This document shows, piece after piece, positions 46,817-58,758 of a stretch of DNA of 64,000 nt. The translations under genes and the position numbers were made by a program. Positions within the stretch are counted from its first letter, which is position 1. The number at the start of each line of letters is the position of its first letter. Origin of the DNA: Odontocerum albicorne (lineage: Eukaryota > Arthropoda > Insecta > Trichoptera > Odontoceridae). The DNA lies in NCBI GenBank assembly GCA_949825065.1, contig OX463849.1, positions 38,593,852 through 38,657,851 of the forward strand, in the 5' to 3' direction. Below the pieces are notes generated by a model, which was given only the letters and a program-made list of their open reading frames with translations, was not told the DNA's origin and searched no databases.

Positions 46817-46985
46817 TTCTTAATTTTATTTATTTATTTTACACATGGCAAGAAATATACATCATTTGTGATAAAACAACAAGTAATTTAATTTGGACAC
46901 AATTTTAATGGATCTGGATTTGTTGCCTTTCATTTGTCTTGTCCCCAGTAAACTAGGCTTTTGCCTGTATCTCACTGATGATATT
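46817..46985 (-). repeat. Dispersed repeat R3, 3' end of a retroelement
   Basis: Inverted copy of 54815-54990. Shared parts include tggatctgg-tttgt-gcctttcatttgtc and ccccagtaaactaggctttt, then gcctgtatctcactga. The A-rich end (plus-strand attttatttatttatttt) suggests a retroelement tail. Confidence 0.75.
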
Positions 46986-47542
46986 CTTTAACTTCTTAAT
47001 ATATCAAATACTCCTACATCCATATTATATTAGTTATGTAATTTATCGAAGGTTTCGGAATTAACTATGTGACACTTTATATTAGAATATTTAGCAATAA
47101 ATTATTTTGTTATTCCACTATAGTTAACCGTTTCAATGTCAAGGACGGAATTATCTGCATAATTAATATGTACTGCACATGCCAACGCGGTTATATCAGC
47201 GTTCATATTGTTAAGTTTTTTTTACCAATTTGATATATGATTAAGCTATATTTTCTAATTACTACACAGACTGACATCTCTACAGAAGATTACGAGTATT
47301 TTTGAATTCGTATCCGAAGTGGATTCGTAAAATTCTGAATTTCAACGCTACTCGTGATTGAATATTTTTTTGCTTTTTATATTTAAACTCTTTATTAATA
47401 CAGCATAAACACGTATTCCTTTTACACTAGTGATAATCTTTCGGAAAATTTGTGTTAAATTAAAAAAAAAAAAATATGTGTATTGCATTATACTCGTATA
47501 TAATCGTTTACATTTCTTAGCGTAGAGACAGCCCTGAATTTA

Positions 47543-47989
47543 ATTCTGTACCCTAGAGCAGTGCTTCCCAAATTGGGGGCCGCGGGATTTCTCGTGGGGC
47601 GGGTCGCGAAAATATTCAGTACAAATATTCATGTGAGTATTAAATTGTTTCATGTGAGTATAGTTTTTATTTAAAAAAAAGTTATTAAGCAGGTTCCTAT
47701 AATTTTGTGTTGAATATAAATATGTGTATTTTAATTGTAATAATTATTGCCAAATAAATCTTCAACTATAAAAAAAAGTTCTGGGGGGGGGGGATTAATT
47801 ACTTCAGATTTAGGGGGCCGTTACATGAAAGTAATTGGGAAGCACTGCCCTAGAGGATAAACCAAGGGAGTCACATTTTACCCCAGAGTATAAACGACGT
47901 TGCATAATACAATTCATGTATGACGCATATGACGTTTATCTGCTAGGGTGCAAAGTGACTTCCGTGGTTTATCCTCTAGGGTACAGAAT
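47543..47989. mobile_element. Foldback MITE with TTA duplications (Harbinger-like)
   Basis: Ends attctgtaccctagaggata and atcctctagggtacagaat pair over about 60 bp, continuing as aaaccaagggagtcac / gtgacttccgtggttt. Flanking trinucleotides are TTA at 47540-47542 and 47990-47992. Without the nested hAT MITE it would be about 150 bp. PIF/Harbinger assignment rests only on the 3-bp duplication. Confidence 0.75.
47559..47847. mobile_element. hAT-type MITE nested in the foldback element
   Basis: 289 bp with ends cagtgcttcccaaattgggg and, on the other strand, cagtgcttcccaattact, flanked by the perfect 8-bp duplication ccctagag (47551-47558, 47848-47855). The target is inside one arm of the foldback element. 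A G-run (47784-47792) and a subterminal ggccg motif near each end are present. Confidence 0.92.
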
Positions 47990-48489
47990 TTAGACAGTAA
48001 AAAATCGTTGAATTTTATCAAAAACAGACAAAATATAACAGGGAAAAATATAAATATTAGTTGTGTAAATTGAAAATATTAAAAAATTATAAAAGTTGTG
48101 TAAAAATTAGAAGAGTTTATAATAAATTGTTTTGCAGAATAATTTCCACTAACAAAACTTGTATCTTATTTATAATATAGTTATTTGTAATAAAATATAT
48201 TACTTGATTAGATTTTTTGACATTGATAACAGAAAACACACAAATAATAAGAACTATGATCAAATATAGCAAGATTATAGTTTTTTTATCTCAACTTCTT
48301 ATAAAGAAAAACCGTTTGCCCAATAGTATTATTTTTTAATTACGTCATCTGATGTGCTATTATAACAAATCAGTCGTAAGTTTTCATAGTCAGATCTCCG
48401 TAGTCTAGATAAATCAAACTTGAAATCCCCAGATGGAAGTCAAGCGAATTACCAACTATTCCAAGGAAGGTTGAAAAATTCTAATGTTT

Positions 48490-48605
48490 GCTAAACACTA
48501 CATTAATTTCTTTGTTACACACATTTTTGAAGAACACACGCAAAGCGTGGAGATCCGTCCTCTCTGCCGACCCTAATAGGGACATGTCGTGATGATATGT
48601 ACATA
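48490..48605 (+). mobile_element. RTE-like 3' terminus
   Basis: gatccgtcctctctgccgac, then cctaatagggacatgtcgtgatgatatgtacata: the 3' end signature of the family, followed by the short-repeat tail. No coding part. Confidence 0.55.
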
Positions 48606-48724
48606 TATTCGATAGTTTTATAATAAGTAAGTTTAAAATCAGTTTTCTTAAATAAGACAGTCCATTCTATACCTAAGTATGATTTGTGAAAAAAATAGTT
48701 ATACTAATTTAGTTATATATTATA

Positions 48725-49235
48725 TTACAATACATACATACTTACCATCATGCCGTTTCCCTATTGCCGAAGCCAGATAAGACATCCCTATCTCAACACA
48801 CATATTTCGCCTCTTCCACATTCATATCACACATACAACTTTCCGACTTTTTAAATTTCCTTATCTCAAAATTTCATTCACTTGGTCCAACCATACTTTT
48901 CTTGGTTCTTTTCTTACAATCGCACTGTACATTCATTTTGTTTTTGCACTGCACTGTTGCATTTTTTCATAAATTCGTTCCACATGCCCAAATCTTCTCA
49001 TGGTGGTCTTCATCTTACTCAACACATGAGCCTTAAGTTCACATTCATCCCTTAACACTTTATTCCGTATTTTGTCATAAATTGAACCCCCCCCCCTCCC
49101 ATGTATTCTTCGCCGTGCAAACATTTATTCGGCTCCTTTCAGTAGTTTTCCACGTCCACGTTTCACTCCATACATTAAAGTTGGCACTAAAATACTGTTG
49201 TGGACTATCATCTTAGCAGAATTAGATACTTTCCG
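48725..49235 (-). mobile_element. RTE-like retroelement 3' part
   Basis: Antisense, longest relic of the family. On the minus strand it contains DKIRNKVLRDECELKAHVLS and KMKTTMRRFGHVER, the reverse-transcriptase C-terminal tail (I-N/RFGHVER), interrupted by frameshifts. It ends with catacatacttaccatcatgc. Confidence 0.75.
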
Positions 49236-50162
49236 GTTTGAGTATATGTGTTTCAGTTCCCCATTGATTGTGTTTCCTATCACTACACGCCGTTCGATAT
49301 TATAATATTAATAATATAATATAATATTAAATTATTGTACATTATTTTAAAAATACTAATGAAAATTGTATGGTTTGGCTTGTGTTTGATAGTAATTTTA
49401 AAATTTTAAGCATAAATCTACTAAAAACCCAATTCAATTTCTTATTCAATATATCTTCTAGAACCAGGCTAGTTAAAAATGAGTAGATATTTTTAAAGAA
49501 TCATTCAAAACTGAATAAAATTATAATGTACGTATATAACATATAAACAGTGGCGTTATGAGGGTTTTCTGCGTCCAGGGACAAAACACAAAATTTACGC
49601 CCCAATGCATAAAGTGGAAGCTAAGTGTCGTTTACCTCGTTCAAGTCGATCAACAATCTTGTTCCTCGATATTTCCAGGACTATTTTAAACGGGAGGAGA
49701 TCTCTGAATCTTGTCTTAAATTAAGGTCGAGCACTGCGAATACTTGAGACTCTTCAGATTCTTAGTAGAGTTGGCAAACCAAAATATTTTGATATAACTT
49801 TTCAGGTAGCGAGATCTCTTCGAAGAAACAATCTTCCGTAGGCAATCTCTAAATATGTAAAGTTCTTGATAGACTTGAAAAGCCACTTTTCCTTTGTACA
49901 TCTTCTGTAAGTTAATAAGTCGAGCTAGTTATAAAGCGCTCTTGAGGTGATCTTAATTTTCGGGAAACAGCGCTATATAAAATTGTCTAAAAAAAAGGTG
50001 GGTGGAAGCCCAACAGACAAGATAAATCATGTACATGCATTTCAGTATTAAATGTTTTTTTTAATACATTATAAATCAAAATATTTCTTTTTGTAAAAAT
50101 TTTCACGTACTCGTGTTACATATAACATATCTATTGTACATATATTTATTATACTTTTTGTT

Positions 50163-50625
50163 GTTTTATACAGTACAACCTCGTGAACTTATTGCCATGC
50201 GGCAGTTTCTTCCAACCAACCCCAATGATGTTTAAGATGCCTATAGTGAAAAGCTCAGGATCCTGTCCGAAAGGCGTGCAAGATGGATCGGTCATATAAT
50301 ACGACAAGAGGGCCTCTTGCATGCCATAATGGAGGGTATGACCGAGGGGACAAACTCTAGGGGACGCCCACGCCGAGAGTACCTGGAGGACCTGTTGGTG
50401 GACGTGCGCTGCTCAACATATACAAAAAGAGCCGCACAGGACAGGGGGGAATGGAGGAGAAGAGTTCAAATTGCTGCAAACCAGTCTTAGGACTGCAACC
50501 ACGGAAGGAAGTGAAAAGAAAACTGGAATCCTTTTTGAAAAAAAATCTGGGTTCCAACGGGCACCGAACTCGCAGCCTCCTGGTTTAGAGACAAGCGTCT
50601 TACCAACTAGGCCACAGAGGTTGTC
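50163..50625 (-). mobile_element. SINE S1, split by a LINE fragment
   Basis: The tail half is 50163-50253. The tRNA-like half is 50510-50625, with box A cctagttggtaag and box B cgagttcggtgcccgttgg on the minus strand. The head is well preserved. Confidence 0.85.
50254..50509 (+). mobile_element. LINE 3' fragment nested in SINE
   Basis: 256 bp flanked by the 9-bp direct repeat agtgaaaag (50245-50253, 50510-50518). It encodes a reverse-transcriptase tail: ARWIGHIIRQEGLLHAIMEG, NSRGRPRREYLEDLL, then RAAQDRGEWRR, followed by a stop. It belongs to another LINE family than L1t or the RTE-like one; the clade is undetermined. Confidence 0.85.
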
Positions 50626-51599
50626 ACCATGTGTAACAAAATAAACTATGAATGCGTTTAATTATGGAATATACTTAAGACAGCCATTATTTAGTTCAAA
50701 AGCTATTATTATTGTGAAAAAATCTATCAGTACTACTAGGTGCATTGTTTCTAAGTAGTTTTACTGTAGTTTTCATGTTCGAAGTACGATGAAAAGCAAA
50801 CATACAAAACGAAAAAAAACAGATATTGTTTGGAATTTCGGAAAAAGAGAGCTTTATGCCGGCAGAGCGTGTCAAAGTTAAGGAAAAACTGACAAAAAAT
50901 ATTACTTTCGATCCCTGACTTACCTTTTAGCTTTGTGTCTGGGGACAGCTATTACTTCTTGCTCTACGCCACTGTACATTTGATCATAGGCAATATCCGA
51001 TCACATTATAAATAATCTAAAATTCCCCATTACTTAATTTAGTGTTTTTTTATAGTAAATTTACGATATGTCGCCATTGGATTTATCATCACCCATAACG
51101 AACTACAACCCAATTAAAAGCTAATTTGCCAAATTGACCATAAATTGAACCGAGTGCGTGGACACATGTGACTTATAACAGCTGTACATATTTGTCTGTT
51201 GGCTTAATATATTTCTCTAAAATATCCAATCAATATTAGTATTATATCAATTTTATTGAAGGAGAAACATCAATAATTTTTGTTTTTATTTATATTCAAT
51301 TGTTTTGTTGTAGCTTATTAGTTATGAGTTGGCGTTGAATCGGAAAAAACGTTATTATCAACAATTTTGCTTCCCTGTTTTGGTAAGGTTGGTTTTATTC
51401 CGTCATTTGAGATTATATAATTACGAAATATTATAACATTACCAGAAGGTGTTCTTTCGATTTAGTATCATTAACACGAATTGATATTTGAAAAAACTCT
51501 TAATTTCAAATCAGTAATGTTAATAATCGATCACGAGTGACTTATGGTATCGTAAGTACAATTTTTAAAGCTGCATTGTATAACCTAGCGATTTCATTC

Positions 51600-51870
51600 C
51601 ATCAATCTCTTTCAACCAACCAGAAAAGTGTGAAACAAGCCTTTATATGAAAAATAATGTTCGGGTGATTGTCCGTCTTTGTGGGGTTCGTGGGCATGTT
51701 CTCGCGTATATGTTTATGGATTTCGTGGGGATGGATAGTCATTTGAATGATTTATGCGACCACGTAACTTGCTTAATTTACTTTTGTCTGGTTGGTTGGA
51801 AGAGATTGCCACCTGGCAATAAGCCCGCCAGATTGTATTGCAATAAAAGTGTTAAATAAATAAATAAATA
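51600..51870 (+). mobile_element. LINE L1t 3' end, sense
   Basis: 3' untranslated region of L1t. It contains aatgttcgggtgatt, tttcgtggggatggatagtc and tctggttggttggaagagat, then gccacctggcaataagcccg, ending in (AAAT)n. It starts with a second piece of the same tail in opposite orientation (catcaatctctttcaaccaa). Confidence 0.85.
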
Positions 51871-52257
51871 AGTGATAACAATGCGATTCTTTTTTTTTAT
51901 TTTAGTACTGACAGGAATCGGGGCTGTAGCTCCAGGTTGGAAGACAGGAATTTTATAAAACATGCACGACCTATGTATTGTTTTATTTTATAGTAGCTTT
52001 ATAACATAGCAACATTTTTTATCTGCACTTTGGAGTTATCAAGTTTGCGATCGTTGATGGAAGCACCTGGTGTTATGTATTTTTACAGCATAAAGAGATA
52101 AAGGTAAATATTAGGATAAGTGGCCATCTTAAACACGGATACGTCTGTTGCCACCAAGAGCAAGAGTCAAGAAGCGTGCAATTATGGGCAAATTAGGCGC
52201 TCACGACCACAACTGGGTACGATGACTCCTGAATACACTGCCTTAGATTTGGATTGT

Positions 52258-52445
52258 ATTGTATTACACGTCCGTTGTACGCCGTATAACCTGGCGTACT
52301 AATTGCTAAATGGAAATTTCTTCCAACGAACGACAAAACCTGTTTCATAACTTAAAGTAATAAAAACGTTACTGGGACACTTTTTTGTGTTCCATTGGGA
52401 ATCGTATTCGAAGTCTCTGGGTTGCCACGAAGGTTGTCAACATCA
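52258..52445 (-). mobile_element. SINE S1, diverged
   Basis: Tail gtacgccgtataacctggcg, ttcttccaacgaacgacaaa; box B decayed (ggaatcgtattcg). Box A is not recognisable. Confidence 0.6.
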
Positions 52446-52559
52446 CATAAAAAGTAAAATCAACAGATAATGCCCATTTACAGAAAAAAAGTTGTTATTG
52501 AACAGAAAATCTATAAAGGACATATACGAGTACATAAACAAATATCATAAAGCTGTGTC

Positions 52560-53045
52560 CCTTGCGGAGTACGTAGAATGAACATATGTTAATTTCTGTC
52601 TATTTTCTGTGCCAGCACGCAACTTTCGCTTCACCCACATTCACGCGTCTCGCTATGCTCAATATCCTATTATTCGTACTTCTCACTTTACATTCTTTCA
52701 AAACCTGTTCCACTAAGTCAAATCACGTTTTCTACGGTCTACGAGTATCTCTTCAAAGCACATCTTGCTCTTCTGACTTATATACTCGCTTAGTCATCCA
52801 TTCTCTCCGCATATCCAAACTATCTTAAAGCTTCTTTCTTCATCTTACTCAAAACATCAATTTTATCTATGCATTAATGTCTGTAATCATTCCGCCTTCT
52901 CTCACACATTAACAGTCCACAAGTTTTTCATAGTGCATATAACATATTTACATAGCATTTATCTTAATTGAATCCGTCTTCTGGCAAGTTTCTATTCCAT
53001 TTGTAATATGAGCACCAACACACTGTAAAGGGCGTATCATACTTT
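52560..53045 (-). mobile_element. RTE-like retroelement 3' part, decayed
   Basis: Shares ttctgtgccagcacgcaact, cttcacccacattcacgcgt, tcaaaacctgttccact and atcttactcaaaacatcaat with the other antisense copies. No open frame of length. Confidence 0.65.
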
Positions 53046-53049
53046 AGTT

Positions 53050-53400
53050 GTGTAGGAACCACGGTCGTCGCTGAATATTGTCAACACACACGGTCAACGA
53101 CCGACGAAACGACCTTTGGATATGTCCAAAGGTCGCATACCAAAACATTGAAATTGTTTACCCACAAATACTATTTACGATACATTCCACAGTAGAAAGA
53201 GAACGCATCACGCTGTCTCGCCGTTTTCGCCAACAAATTGTCTACCCACAATACTATTTGCGATGTCTGCAATATTTCAATCGACCATTTCTGCACGCAC
53301 AGAAGCGAGGTAAAAATATATTGCGGGCGCACTCCCGCGCCCATTCTGAAATGTATAAATACCCACTTACCGATAAATAAAGCATTATTAATTATTATTC
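53050..53400 (+). other. Possible solo LTR or promoter-like segment
   Basis: More GC-rich than its surroundings. It has a direct repeat of ttgt-tacccacaa-tactattt-cgat (53155, 53238), a GC hairpin gcgggcgcactcccgcgc, a TATA-like gtataaatacc (53352) and an aataaa (53376), in the order expected of an LTR. No target duplication or terminal TG..CA pair could be fixed. A host promoter is an alternative. Confidence 0.3.
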
Positions 53401-53502
53401 ATTGATTCATTCACTCTCTCTTTCCGCATTGCTAATTGACGTATTTTATTTAAATACCAAACAATCAAAATCAGCATCTCGTCCTTCAAGGACATTCGCT
53501 AA

Positions 53503-53712
53503 AGTTGTATACAGTACAACCTGGCAGGCTTATTGCAAGGAGACAATATCTTCCAACTAACGTAAGTAAAATGAAACGAAATATGTTATAGAGAGGGTTT
53601 AAGTGAAAACTACACTGGAACCATTTTTTAAATAAATGAGTTCCAACGGGAATATAACTCGCAACCACTGGGTTGGAAGACATATTTCTTACCAACTATG
53701 TCGCGGAGGAGG
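53503..53712 (-). mobile_element. SINE S1
   Basis: Tail gtatacagtacaacctggca, body, box B cgagttatattcccgttgg and box A catagttggtaag on the minus strand. Nearly full length. Confidence 0.75.
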
Positions 53713-53839
53713 TTGACATTATTTGTTTAACGCACTAAGATCGGATAAATGACAAATTGCCCAGCAGGATAAAACTCGACATGAGTTTTACGATCGTTAG
53801 AGGCATGTTAATATTTTAAGGCGCATGGATAAAATATGT

Positions 53840-54075
53840 AAAATACGCACCTGACGGGTTTATTACTTTGCAGGAATTTCTTGCAATCAAACCACCTTTG
53901 GTTGAAAAAAAATATTATACATAAATTTCATTAAATATAAAAATATGACGAGTCTTCAAACAATAATGATGACTGTATGATAGTTGATCCGACCCAGGAT
54001 TGCGGGTTCGATTCCTGTTAGTATCCGATTTATTTCAAACAGGGTTCAACCAGGTTTTCTTTTAAGGCCTTTTAA
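53840..54075. mobile_element. Two S1 pieces in opposite orientations
   Basis: 53840-53897 is an antisense tail (cgcacctgacgggtttatta). 53990-54075 is a sense head with box B gcgggttcgattcctgttag. Both are incomplete. Confidence 0.55.
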
Positions 54076-54204
54076 TTATGGATTTTTCTCGCCCCTTGCG
54101 CGATTGTATACTCGTATATTAGGGTACACAATAGATGTGGACATATTATATTTAATTGCTTTTCATGTGAGCTAAATACAGGAACTTTTTTACTTTTTCT
54201 AGGT

Positions 54205-54290
54205 GTCTCCTTTCATTCATTTTTCACGTCTACGTTTCACTCCCATACTACAATGCTTAGTTTTAATACTCGTATATGTATTTTGGTGCC
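54205..54290 (-). mobile_element. RTE-like fragment
   Basis: ctcctttcattcatttttca, cgtctacgtttcactccc matches 49135-49170. Confidence 0.55.
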
Positions 54291-54336
54291 TCATTGACTA
54301 TTTTCAACTCGCTGTTCAACATCTAGTTTCATCTTT

Positions 54337-54456
54337 CAGTCGTCTAAGAACATACTTCCCAAATAACAGTCGTCTGAGAACATACTTCCCAAATAGCAGT
54401 CGTTTGAGAACACTTCCCAAATAACAGTCGTCTGAGAACGTAGTTCCCAAATAACA
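54337..54456. repeat. 30-bp tandem repeat, four units
   Basis: Units cagtcgtctgagaacatact-tcccaaataa start at 54337, 54367, 54397 and 54425. The third is 28 bp. Confidence 0.9.
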
Positions 54457-54814
54457 GAGTTATTCCCTTATTTTTGTTTACTATGTTTATTTAAATTTTA
54501 AATTAATAAGAGTTTAAACATCAGTTATTATCTCGATTATAATTGATGTCTAAATTCCTCTTTAAGTTTCCTTTTTCATTGTCAACATTTCCTCACCTTC
54601 TGAATAAATGTCTTTCTCAGTGATCCCTTCTCATCTCCATTCTGGTATTTCTAATCTAAAAACTGCGTATGTTTTGATTTCACATATTTGCAATAATTAT
54701 CTGATCCCGAAGTTGGAAATTAGTTTTTTTTTCAATTAGGCAATCCACCCAAACTAGGATAATTTGTGCCACCAAATTAAAGACATTATGCAATTATACA
54801 CATACACGTGAGTC

Positions 54815-54990
54815 AATATCCTCAGTGAGATACAGGCAAAAGCCTAGTTTACTGGGGATACGACAAATGAAAGGCGACAAACCCAGATCCATTAAAATAA
54901 TGTAAGTCCAAATTTAATTACCTGTTGTTTTTTCGTAAATTATGTATATTTCTTGTCATATGTAATAATAAAAATAAAAAAAATAAAATA
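54815..54990 (+). repeat. Dispersed repeat R3, sense copy
   Basis: Inverted relative to 46817-46985. It ends in an A-rich (AAAT/AAAAT) tail that runs to about 55020, which fits a retroelement 3' end. Confidence 0.75.
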
Positions 54991-55409
54991 AATATAATAA
55001 AATCAATTTAATAAAAATATCATACAATTCTAAGTGTTAACTTATTAAGCTTAAAAAAATTACAATCGATCTATGGAAATTTGTTAAAATATAAATATTA
55101 TTTACAATAATTATCATATAGCGAAGTTAAAAATTTATTTATGAATAAATATTTCTGAGTAGCAACGCACCTTTTATATATTATAATAAACTGTAGTTAT
55201 CACTTTATCGTTTTGAAAATGGTAGCAAATGATTTAGTGTCAATTCTGTGATCTAATTGGCCAATAAATGGTAGGTCTGTAAGGAATATGAGAGCAATTA
55301 GCCAGGCAAAAGCTATTATTGGCAAAGGGAGGGTCGGAAAATCGGTCAAACAAACAATGACGCAAACACTAACTCAAATATCATCAGTCACCCCGATTAT
55401 ACTATAGAT

Positions 55410-56465
55410 CAGGGGTCGGCAACCTATGACCCGCGGGTCACCGAGTGACCCATTTACTAATTTCAAGTGACCCACTTTAGTTCCGAAAAAAAGTATAATA
55501 TATAAAAATAAATTATAAAACATAAACATGAAACGAATACGACTCCAAGGAAATAACCATACAATTTTGAAAATGTATGAGGAATGGAAGGGTTTTACAT
55601 CGAAATTAATATTATTTGAAACTGACATAAAAACTAAAAAAAATATTTTCTTTCCTTTGTTAAAAAGGGAACATGAAAAAGAAAATATCGATGAAAGCAA
55701 TCTAAATATGTTCGAAAGTTGGATTTTCGTCATTAAAAGTGAATATGAAAGTCGATTTCAAAGTTTTAAGAACCATGGCGATGGCGAAATGTTTACATTT
55801 ATAATAAAGCCCGACGAAATAGAAGAAAATGTTTTAAATTTGCAGTATTTTCAATATCTAAAAATTGAAAATTTTAGTTTAGAAATGATTGATTTTAGAA
55901 ATTCAACGTTATGAACGGATAAATTCAAGGAATTGCGGAAAGATAATCATTTGCTCATGATATCAACGTGTTGGGCATCACTTCCTACGAAGTTTTCATC
56001 TTTGAAAAAAATTGACTTTGCCATTTTGTCCACATTCGGTTCAACTTATAAATGTGAACAAATATTTTCACAAATGAAATGTATTTTAAGCAAGAACAGG
56101 AGCTGGTTAACTACCGAAAATTCAGATGCTTGTATTCGTCTTAAAACGACTGACTATACACCACACCAGACTTGACTAAATTGACGTCACAAGTTCAACA
56201 TCAGGGGAGCCATTAATATCGAAGATAACGTTTATAAATAAAGTTCATTCAACTATGTTTGTTTTTATAATAATTAGAATTTTATTAGTTTTTATAATAA
56301 TAATTAAACTTTAAAAGCGTATTGTAATTATTTTCTTAATAAAATGTATCTTATTATTCACTAAAAGACTGTTTTAAAATGAAAATATCACTGACCCAAA
56401 CGTCCCTTTAATATTCACATTGTGTTTGATTTTGACCCGCAGCCAAAAAAGTTTGCCGACCCTTG
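55410..56465 (+). mobile_element. hAT element with internal deletion (GTF2IRD2-like)
   Basis: 1056 bp. Ends are caggggtcggcaacctatga and, on the other strand, caagggtcggcaaacttttt. Flanking octamers ctatagat (55402-55409) and ctatatat (56466-56473) differ at one base. It carries only the C-terminal third of a transposase. Confidence 0.9.
55528..56175 (+). pseudogene. hAT transposase C-terminal remnant
   Basis: Two frames joined by a small indel and a stop near 55914-55935. The first reads GNNHTILKMYEEWKGFTSKL, FPLLKREHEKENIDESNLNM and FIIKPDEIEENVLNLQYF. The second reads HLLMISTCWASLPTKFSSLK, FGSTYKCEQIFSQMKCILSK, then NSDACIRLK. The last is the hAT C-terminal dimerisation domain with its CEQIFSxMK motif. 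The type is that found in general transcription factor II-I repeat domain-containing protein 2-like proteins. The BED finger and the catalytic aspartates are deleted, so it cannot be active. Confidence 0.88.
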
Positions 56466-56919
56466 CTATATATATTGTATCAAAAACCGTTCAAAAGCAT
56501 GGGTGAGACTATTCCATGTAGATTTATGTTTAGACACTCTTACAGTATATTATAGTGAAATCCTTATAAAGCAACTATAAAATGTATAAATATCCTCGCC
56601 ATCAGCTGCAGAGTAATAAAAACGCTTTCCTTATCTTTTGAACAAATACAACATAACCATCGTATTTTGATATTTATACACTTTATTGTAACAGTTTGTA
56701 TTGCTGTATTCATTCGCACTCTGAATTTTGAATGTGTTTTGAAAAAAATATTAAAAGTTGAAATCCATAGTAAATAAATAATCATAAATCTAAAATGTGA
56801 AGGATATTTCAACAAGAAGATAGATATGTAAAATATTTATAGTAAATAAGATTATTTGATACTATCAACAGTAAAATATGTTTGGGAGAGGAGTACTTCA
56901 AAATTGTATCTTAATATTA
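56466..56919. other. AT-rich spacer
   Basis: Nothing recognised; an 83-codon frame at 56564-56815 (minus) has no family resemblance. Confidence 0.5.
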
Positions 56920-56999
56920 TAGGGTGGCCACTGAAAAACTGAATGGTTTAAAAAGTCATAACTTGTTCAATTTCAATCTTTTTTTTTTTTTTTTTTATA

Positions 57000-58749
57000 G
57001 GTTATAGAGAATCCTTTGGAGATTAATAGAGCATCCGTTGGAGATTAATAGAGCATCTTTTGGAGATTAAATAAGCTTTACTTACTTAAGATACTCAACA
57101 GCGTCTGCAGTATGCCATTCGATTTCAACACCTATCCAGAGGTAACGACAACTTTTTTTATAGGTTATAGAGCATACTTTGGAGATTAATAGAGCATCCT
57201 TATAGAGCATCCTTTGGAGATTAAATAAGCTTTACTTAGTTAAGATACTCAGCAGCGTCTGCAGTATGCCATTCGATTTCAACACCTATCCAGAGATAAC
57301 GACAACTTTTTTTATAGGTTATAGAGCATCCTTTGGAGATTAATAGAGCATCCTTATAGAGCATCCTTTGGAGATTAAATAAGCTTTACTTACTTAAGAT
57401 ACTCAGCAGCGTCTGCAGTATGCCATTCGATTTCAACATCTATCCAGAGATAACGACAACTTTTTTTATAGGTTATAGAGCATCCTTTGGAGATTAATAG
57501 AGCATCCTTATAGAGCATCCTTTGGAGATTAAATAAGCTTTACTTACTTAAGATACTCAGCAGCGTCTGCAGTATGCCATTCGATTTCAACATCTATCCA
57601 GAGATAACGACAACTTTTTTTATAGGTTATAGAGCATCCTTTGGAGATTAATAGAGCATCCTTATAGAGCATCCTTTGGAGATTAAATAAGCTTTACATA
57701 CTTAAGATACTCAGCAGCGTCTGTAGTATGCCGTTCGATTTCAACATCTATCCAGAGATAACGACAACTTTTTTTATAGGTTATAGAGCATCCTTTGGAG
57801 ATTAATAGAGCATCCTTATAGAGCATCCTTTGGAGATTAAATAAGCTTTACTTACTTAAGATACTCAGCAGCGTCTGCAGTATGCCATTCGATTTCAACA
57901 TCTATCCAGAGATAACGACAACTTTTTTTATAGGTTATAGAGCATCCTTTGGAGATTAATAGAGCATCCTTATAGAGCATCCTTTGGAGATTAAATAAGC
58001 TTTACTTACTTAAGATACTCAGCAGCGTCTGCAGTATGCCATTCGATTTCAACATCTATCCAGAGATAACGACAACTTTTTTTATAGGTTATAGAGCATC
58101 CTTTGGAGATTAATAGAGCATCCTTATAGAGCATCCTTTGGAGATTAAATAAGCTTTACATACTTAAGATACTCAGCAGCGTCTGTAGTATGCCGTTCGA
58201 TTTCAACATCTATCCAGAGATAACGACAACTTTTTTTATAGGTTATAGAGCATCCTTTGGAGATTAATAGAGCATCCTTATAGAGCATCCTTTGGAGATT
58301 AAATAAGCTTTACATACTTAAGATACTCAGCAGCGTCTGCAGTATGCCATTCGATTTCAACATCTATCCAGAGATAACGACAACTTTTTTTATAGGTTGA
58401 GCATCCTTTGGAGATTAACAGAGCATCCTTATAGAGCATCCTTTGGAAATTAATAGAGCATCCTTATAGAGCATCCTTTGGAGATTAAATAAGCTTTACT
58501 TACTTAAGATACTCAGCAGCGTCTGCAGTATGCCATTCGATTTCAACATCTATCCAGAGATAACAACTTTTTTTATAGGTTATAGAGCATCCTTTGGAGA
58601 TTAACAGAGCATCCTTTGGAGATTAATAGAGCATCCTTATAGAGCATCCTTTGGAGATTAAATAAGCTTTACTTACTTAAGATACTCAGCAGCGTCTGCA
58701 GTATGCCATTCGATTTCAACACCTATCCAGAGATAACGACAACTTTTTG
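57000..58749. repeat. 154-bp tandem array, eleven units
   Basis: Unit starts (ggttatagag) at 57000, 57173, 57317, then every 154 bp to 58395, then 58578. Each unit has two or three copies of the submotif atagagcatcctttggagat, followed by taagctttacttacttaaga, tactcagcagcgtctgcagt and tccagagataacgacaactt. Inner units are nearly identical, and variants such as gtctgtagtatgccgttcg recur two units at a time (57721 and 58185), which suggests higher-order amplification. Confidence 0.95.
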
Positions 58750-58758
58750 AACAACTTG

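Larger units (their letters stand above)
49548..50974. mobile_element. Possible hAT-like non-autonomous element carrying a SINE
   Basis: Ends cagtggcgttatgagggttt and, on the other strand, cagtggcgtagagcaaga share cagtggcgt. The adjacent octamers (catataaa, tacatttg) do not match, so the boundary is tentative. The interior holds SINE S1 and, inside that, a LINE fragment. Confidence 0.5.
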
